Of a stretch of DNA of 64,000 bases, positions 61,061 to 64,000 are shown one piece after another; within the stretch, counting starts at the first letter, position 1, and the number at the start of each line of letters is the position of its first letter. This DNA comes from JANXYW01 sp031400455. Its GTDB lineage: Bacteria > Chloroflexota > Dehalococcoidia > DSTF01 > JACRBR01. The notes beneath the pieces were generated by a model that was not told the DNA's origin, made no database searches, and saw only the letters and a list, made by a program, of their open reading frames with translations. The stretch is from NCBI GenBank assembly GCA_031400455.1, contig JANNPX010000019.1:124001-188000 (forward strand), read 5' to 3'. The position numbers were made by a program, and so were the translations under genes.

Positions 61061-61540
61061 ATGGCGAGCCCCATCGGGCACGCATTGGTCGGGGTGACGC
61101 TTGCGCGGCTCATGGGCATGCGATCGTCGGCTGGGATGGCGGCGGCCGTCGTCGCGGCGGGCCTGCCCGACGCCGACGTCATTGCTGGCGCCGTGCTCCA
61201 TGGCAATCCGTGGAAGTTGCACGTGCACGGAGCAGGCACGCACACCGTTGGGTTCGCACTGACCAGCGGGATGCTCGCAGGGTTCGGCGGCCTGGTGAGT
61301 GCTGGGAGCGCTGAGGGCGAACGCGACCTCATGGTCGATACGCTCGCTGGGGCCGTGCTCGTGGGATCGCACATCGTGCTGGATGCGATGCCGCTGCCGT
61401 ATCTGAAGATCCAGAAGGGCACGCCGACGCGCGAAGCGATCCGCAAGAGCGCCTTCAACTGGATCCTGGACGCGGTGATATACGGCGCGATTGCCGCGTG
61501 GTCGTGGCGGTCATCGAGGGACCGGCGCCCGCCTGACTGA
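61061..61540 (+). CDS. YdjM-like (DUF457) metal-dependent membrane hydrolase
   Basis: A 159-residue membrane protein. The N-terminus MASPIGHALVGVTLARLMG and GLPDADVIAG carry the conserved His and Asp residues of the LexA-regulated YdjM/DUF457 metal-dependent hydrolases. HVHGAGTHTVGFAL adds His ligands, and LVGSHIVLDAMPLPY contains the SHxxLDxxP block. Three or four helices are visible. The start has GAGAGGA nearby. It is 17 bases after the lipoprotein gene. The substrate is unknown. Confidence 0.8.
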   Translation: MASPIGHALVGVTLARLMGMRSSAGMAAAVVAAGLPDADVIAGAVLHGNPWKLHVHGAGTHTVGFALTSGMLAGFGGLVSAGSAEGERDLMVDTLAGAVLVGSHIVLDAMPLPYLKIQKGTPTREAIRKSAFNWILDAVIYGAIAAWSWRSSRDRRPPD

Positions 61541-61582
61541 CGCGCGTCCGGCGCGGTGTTCGGCCGACGTTCGAACGATTTC

Positions 61583-61613
61583 TTGACCGTTTTCACAGCC
61601 ACACACCTACAGA
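61583..61613 (+). promoter_or_regulatory. Possible promoter of the OsmC gene
   Basis: TTGACC (61583-61588), a 19-base spacer and TACAGA (61608-61613). The spacing is long, so confidence is limited. GGAGG lies before the ATG at 61648. Confidence 0.35.
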
Positions 61614-61647
61614 GTGGCCTTCGATAGGGATGTAGCGCGGAGGAACC

Positions 61648-62118
61648 ATGGGCCCGGGTGGCGAGACACGGCTGCATTTGGTTGATGGCCTTCGATTCAC
61701 CGGGAGCACGCCCACAGGACACGCCATCAGCCTCGATTCGACTACCGATGGTGTAGCTTCGGCGGCGACGCCGATGGAGTTGCAGTTGGTCGCCCTCGGC
61801 GGGTGCACCGCGATGGATACGATCTCAATCCTGCGGAAGATGCGACAAGACGTCACGGCGTACGACGTGCGCCTGACGTCCGAGCGCGCGACCGAGCATC
61901 CGCGGGTGTTCAGGTCGATCCTCATGACGCACGAAATCCACGGTCGCGGCGTCTCGGAGGCGAACGTGCACCGTGCGATTGAGTTGACGATGACGCGCTA
62001 CTGCCCGGTGTTCGCGATGCTGCATCCGACGGTCGACGTGCGGGAGCGGTACGAGATCACGGACGACGACAGTGGGGCGATGGTATCAGGCGATGTCGTG
62101 CCGGCAGACCCGGCATAG
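61648..62118 (+). CDS. OsmC family peroxidase
   Basis: A 156-residue OsmC/Ohr-type protein. The peroxidatic Cys53 is in VALGGCTAMDTISILRKMRQ, and the resolving Cys is in TMTRYCPVFAML. This is the YhfA-like subgroup, which reduces organic hydroperoxides in the family. The start ATG at 61648 has GGAGG at a spacing of 4-5. It lies next to Bcp and a mycothiol-synthase-like gene, so a redox-defence cluster is plausible. Confidence 0.9.
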   Translation: MGPGGETRLHLVDGLRFTGSTPTGHAISLDSTTDGVASAATPMELQLVALGGCTAMDTISILRKMRQDVTAYDVRLTSERATEHPRVFRSILMTHEIHGRGVSEANVHRAIELTMTRYCPVFAMLHPTVDVRERYEITDDDSGAMVSGDVVPADPA

Positions 62119-62146
62119 GCGCCCACCGAGGGCCGCGAGCGCCGGA

Positions 62147-62176
62147 TTGCTGGCTGCAACCAGTTGCAACTACAAT
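62147..62176 (+). promoter_or_regulatory. Promoter of the double-GNAT gene
   Basis: TTGCTG (62147-62152), an 18-base spacer and TACAAT (62171-62176). Transcription would start near 62183, about 55 bases before the ATG at 62238. Confidence 0.5.
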
Positions 62177-62237
62177 AGAGAAGCAGAGAGTGTCGCGCGG
62201 GCGCGCCGCTGCCGATACTCACTGGGTATTCCCTGAT

Positions 62238-63200
62238 ATGCATCACATAGAACTCGTTTCACAACTCAGAACTCAGCACATGGAGCAGCTTCCGCGGCTT
62301 CTGGATGCTGCCACCCGCGCCGATGGGCACGAGCCGCTGGGCGAGCACAAGTTCCTTCGGCTACAGCGCGGCGACGACCTCTCGATGGCGCTCCTGGCGT
62401 TCGAAGGTGAGGCCCTGGAGGGCTACGCGCACACCGTGACGTACGGCGAGGGTGACGATCGTCGCGCTTCGTGCGAGTTGGTGGTCGAGCCGGCGGTGCG
62501 ACGGCGCGGTATTGGTCGGATGCTGTTGGCACAAGCGGTCGACACGGCGCGGGACAAGGGTGCTCGGCAACTGGACCTCTGGGCGTACAACGACACGGCA
62601 GCGAGCCAGCGGCTGGCGGCCGAATTCGGCTTCGAGCCGGCGCGGCGCTTGCTCCACCTGCACCGCCACATGCGAACCGCGCCACCGCCACAGTGCGTAG
62701 CGGGAGCCTCGGTGCGAGCAATTCGTCCCGGCGTCGACGACCAGGCGTGGCTGGAGCTGAACAATCGGATCTTTGCGGCGCATCCGGAGAACGGGAGCTG
62801 GACGCTGGACGACCTGCGTGCGCGGATGGCTCAGCCGTGGTTCCGGCCGGACGATGTAATCATGCTCGACGTGGACGGAGTGCTGGCCGGGTTCTGCTGG
62901 CTGAAGGTCGACGAACGCGCCGGCGAAGGTCGCGTCGGCGAGGTGTATGTTATCGGCACAGCACCCGAGTGCCAAGGCCGCGGCCTGGGCCGGTACCTGC
63001 TGGCCTGCGGGTTGGCGCGGCTGCGCGAGCGCGAGGCTTCGACGGCCGCGATCTACGTTGACCAATCGAACGAGGCGGCGGTGGCGCTCTACACCTCGAA
63101 CGGATTCCACTATCACCACGTCGATGTTTGCTACTCACGTTCACTGTCAGCGGACGCCGACGTATCGCTGGCGGGTGCGCCGCGTGTGGTTGCGGCCTGA
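62238..63200 (+). CDS. Tandem-GNAT protein resembling mycothiol synthase (MshD)
   Basis: A 320-residue protein with two acetyltransferase domains. The first has VVEPAVRRRGIGRMLLAQAV, the second GEVYVIGTAPECQGRGLGRYL, and LYTSNGFHYHHVDVCY follows. The link AHPENGSWTLDDLRARMAQ matches the diagnostic region of MshD (HPEQG.W.....AR..E.WF). The length is close to MshD (about 315). MshD acetylates the cysteinyl of Cys-GlcN-Ins in Actinobacteria. Whether mycothiol is made here is unknown: no mshA, mshB or mshC is in the window. Alternative starts at 62190 (GTG) and 62280 (ATG) exist. Confidence 0.7.
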   Translation: MHHIELVSQLRTQHMEQLPRLLDAATRADGHEPLGEHKFLRLQRGDDLSMALLAFEGEALEGYAHTVTYGEGDDRRASCELVVEPAVRRRGIGRMLLAQAVDTARDKGARQLDLWAYNDTAASQRLAAEFGFEPARRLLHLHRHMRTAPPPQCVAGASVRAIRPGVDDQAWLELNNRIFAAHPENGSWTLDDLRARMAQPWFRPDDVIMLDVDGVLAGFCWLKVDERAGEGRVGEVYVIGTAPECQGRGLGRYLLACGLARLREREASTAAIYVDQSNEAAVALYTSNGFHYHHVDVCYSRSLSADADVSLAGAPRVVAA

Positions 63201-63299
63201 GTTCCTCGCGCTGTTCGTCGTTCTTCTGACAGCTTCCTGTATTGGCTAGGATGCATAGCAGGCCGTCCCGTGCGGACGGGCCTGGGAAGGAGCAGCCTG

Positions 63300-63773
63300 A
63301 TGCCGACGACGTTGAAGGCTGGCGATACGGCGCCGGACTTCGATCTAGAGGACGATCACGGTCAGCGCGTGAAGCTCGCCGACCTGCGCGGCAAGTGGGT
63401 CGTGCTGTACTGGTACCCGAAGGACGACACGCCCGGCTGCACGACGGAGGCCTGCGAGATTCGAGACAGCTGGAACCTCATCTCGGGTGAGGCTGCACTG
63501 TTCGGCCTCTCTCCGGACGACGTGAAGTCGCACCAGAAGTTTCGCGATAAGTTTAGCTTGCAGTTCCCGTTGCTGGCGGATACGGACCACGCGGTGTCCG
63601 ATCTGTACGGCGTCTGGGGGCCGAAGAAGTTTATGGGGCGTGAGTACATGGGCGTGGACCGGACGACGTTCATCATCGGCCCGGACGGTGCGATCGCGCG
63701 TGTGTTCGAGAAGGTGAAGCCCGCAGGTCACGCGCTGGAGATTCTGCAGGCGCTCGGCGAGTTGAAGTCGTAG
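63300..63773 (+). CDS. bcp: Thioredoxin-dependent peroxiredoxin, Bcp/PrxQ type
   Basis: A 157-residue Bcp-type peroxiredoxin reducing peroxides with thioredoxin. The active site YPKDDTPGCTTEACEIRD gives peroxidatic Cys47 and resolving Cys52. APDFDLEDDHGQRVKLADLRGKWVVLYWYP is a family hallmark (read in two parts in the protein). The ATG at 63300 has GAAGGAG at a spacing of about 7. It is followed by a small zinc-ribbon gene whose Shine-Dalgarno sequence overlaps the bcp stop. Confidence 0.95.
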   Translation: MPTTLKAGDTAPDFDLEDDHGQRVKLADLRGKWVVLYWYPKDDTPGCTTEACEIRDSWNLISGEAALFGLSPDDVKSHQKFRDKFSLQFPLLADTDHAVSDLYGVWGPKKFMGREYMGVDRTTFIIGPDGAIARVFEKVKPAGHALEILQALGELKS

Positions 63774-63782
63774 GAGGCCGTC

Positions 63783-63959
63783 ATGCCGCAGGGTAAATGC
63801 TCGTTTTGCGGGACGTTCGTCACGAGCGGAGGGATCGCCATGGGGAAACACTCGGTGGCATGCACGGCGTGCGCTCCGCTGGCGAACAAGTGGCTGGAGC
63901 AGCACGGCGACGTGGGCGGAGCGGCTGCGCCGCCGGAGGCTGAGGCGGAGTCGGCGTGA
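63783..63959 (+). CDS. Small zinc-ribbon-like protein (58 residues)
   Basis: A 58-residue protein, start ATG at 63783, with TAGGAGG overlapping the bcp stop. It contains GKCSFCGTFV and VACTACAPLANKW, two CxxC pairs typical of a small zinc ribbon. The tail is Ala/Glu-rich. It is probably translated with bcp. The function is unknown; such ribbons are common in small regulators. Confidence 0.65.
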   Translation: MPQGKCSFCGTFVTSGGIAMGKHSVACTACAPLANKWLEQHGDVGGAAAPPEAEAESA

Positions 63960-64000
63960 CGCTGCCGGGATCGATCGCGCCACGGGGCGCTGCTGCTGGC
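63956..64000 (+). CDS. Possible 5' end of a next gene, truncated
   Basis: A GTG at 63956 overlaps the previous stop by 4 bases (GTGA) and opens MTLPGSIAPRGAAAG at the window end. The overlap style is used by real genes here, but only 15 codons are visible. Confidence 0.35.
   Translation, partial: MTLPGSIAPRGAAAG

Overview
This 64 kb window is a gene-dense, high-GC (roughly 60-65% by eye) bacterial chromosome segment. It has no rRNA, CRISPR array, insertion sequence or phage genes. The best guess is an uncultured member of the Chloroflexota, near Dehalococcoidia. This rests on a giant fused DUF2298 (Chlor_Arch_YYY-type) membrane protein, a short single-core EF-Ts, an L21 with a long tail, several GT-C membrane glycosyltransferases, and dispersed intergenic repeats of the kind common in Chloroflexota assemblies. 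The taxonomic call is inference.

Layout. 1-6.7 kb: anchored zinc peptidase, SAM methyltransferase, GT-C membrane protein, MsrA, small membrane protein and a GH20 hexosaminidase. 6.8-10.2 kb: hotdog thioesterase, enolase, a J-domain protein and an unknown protein. 10.2-13.9 kb: glpK-glpD-GNAT operon on the minus strand with 4-base overlaps. 14.0-23.4 kb: helical unknown protein, then a minus-strand housekeeping run transcribed rpsB-tsf-pyrH-frr-uppS-cdsA-dxr-rseP-ispG, joining translation, pyrimidine, isoprenoid and envelope functions. 23.6-25.7 kb: methyltransferase, hisF, hisI. 25.9-31.7 kb: ABC exporter with a DUF1385 protein, lipoprotein, amidohydrolase. 31.8-33.0 kb: rplU-rpmA-rpmE. 33.1-40.8 kb: orphan DNA methyltransferase, dinB with an overlapping partner, and the 1594-residue glycosyltransferase/DUF2298 fusion. 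41.1-44.8 kb: peptide-type ABC importer without ATPase genes. 45.0-48.5 kb: tig-clpP-clpX. 48.6-50.2 kb: CaiB-type CoA-transferase and tRNA-Leu/Arg/Met. 50.3-60.3 kb is the most unusual part: a secreted GH3-like domain joined through one membrane helix to a C-terminal PhoB-type DNA-binding domain, a GT4 glycosyltransferase, an unknown protein, a degenerate GGDEF protein, two tiny genes (19 and 28 codons), an NTF2-like protein and a large STAND/TPR/BTAD regulator. 60.4-64 kb: lipoprotein, YdjM-like protein, OsmC, a mycothiol-synthase-like double GNAT protein, Bcp peroxiredoxin and a small zinc-ribbon protein.

Two patterns run through the whole window. Many free-standing genes have a TAnnnT-like -10 hexamer ending 6-8 bases before the start codon and no Shine-Dalgarno sequence, suggesting widespread leaderless mRNAs. 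The ribosomal and proteostasis genes instead have Shine-Dalgarno sequences or longer leaders. Intergenic spaces also carry several families of short dispersed repeats, some forming hairpins at convergent gene ends.
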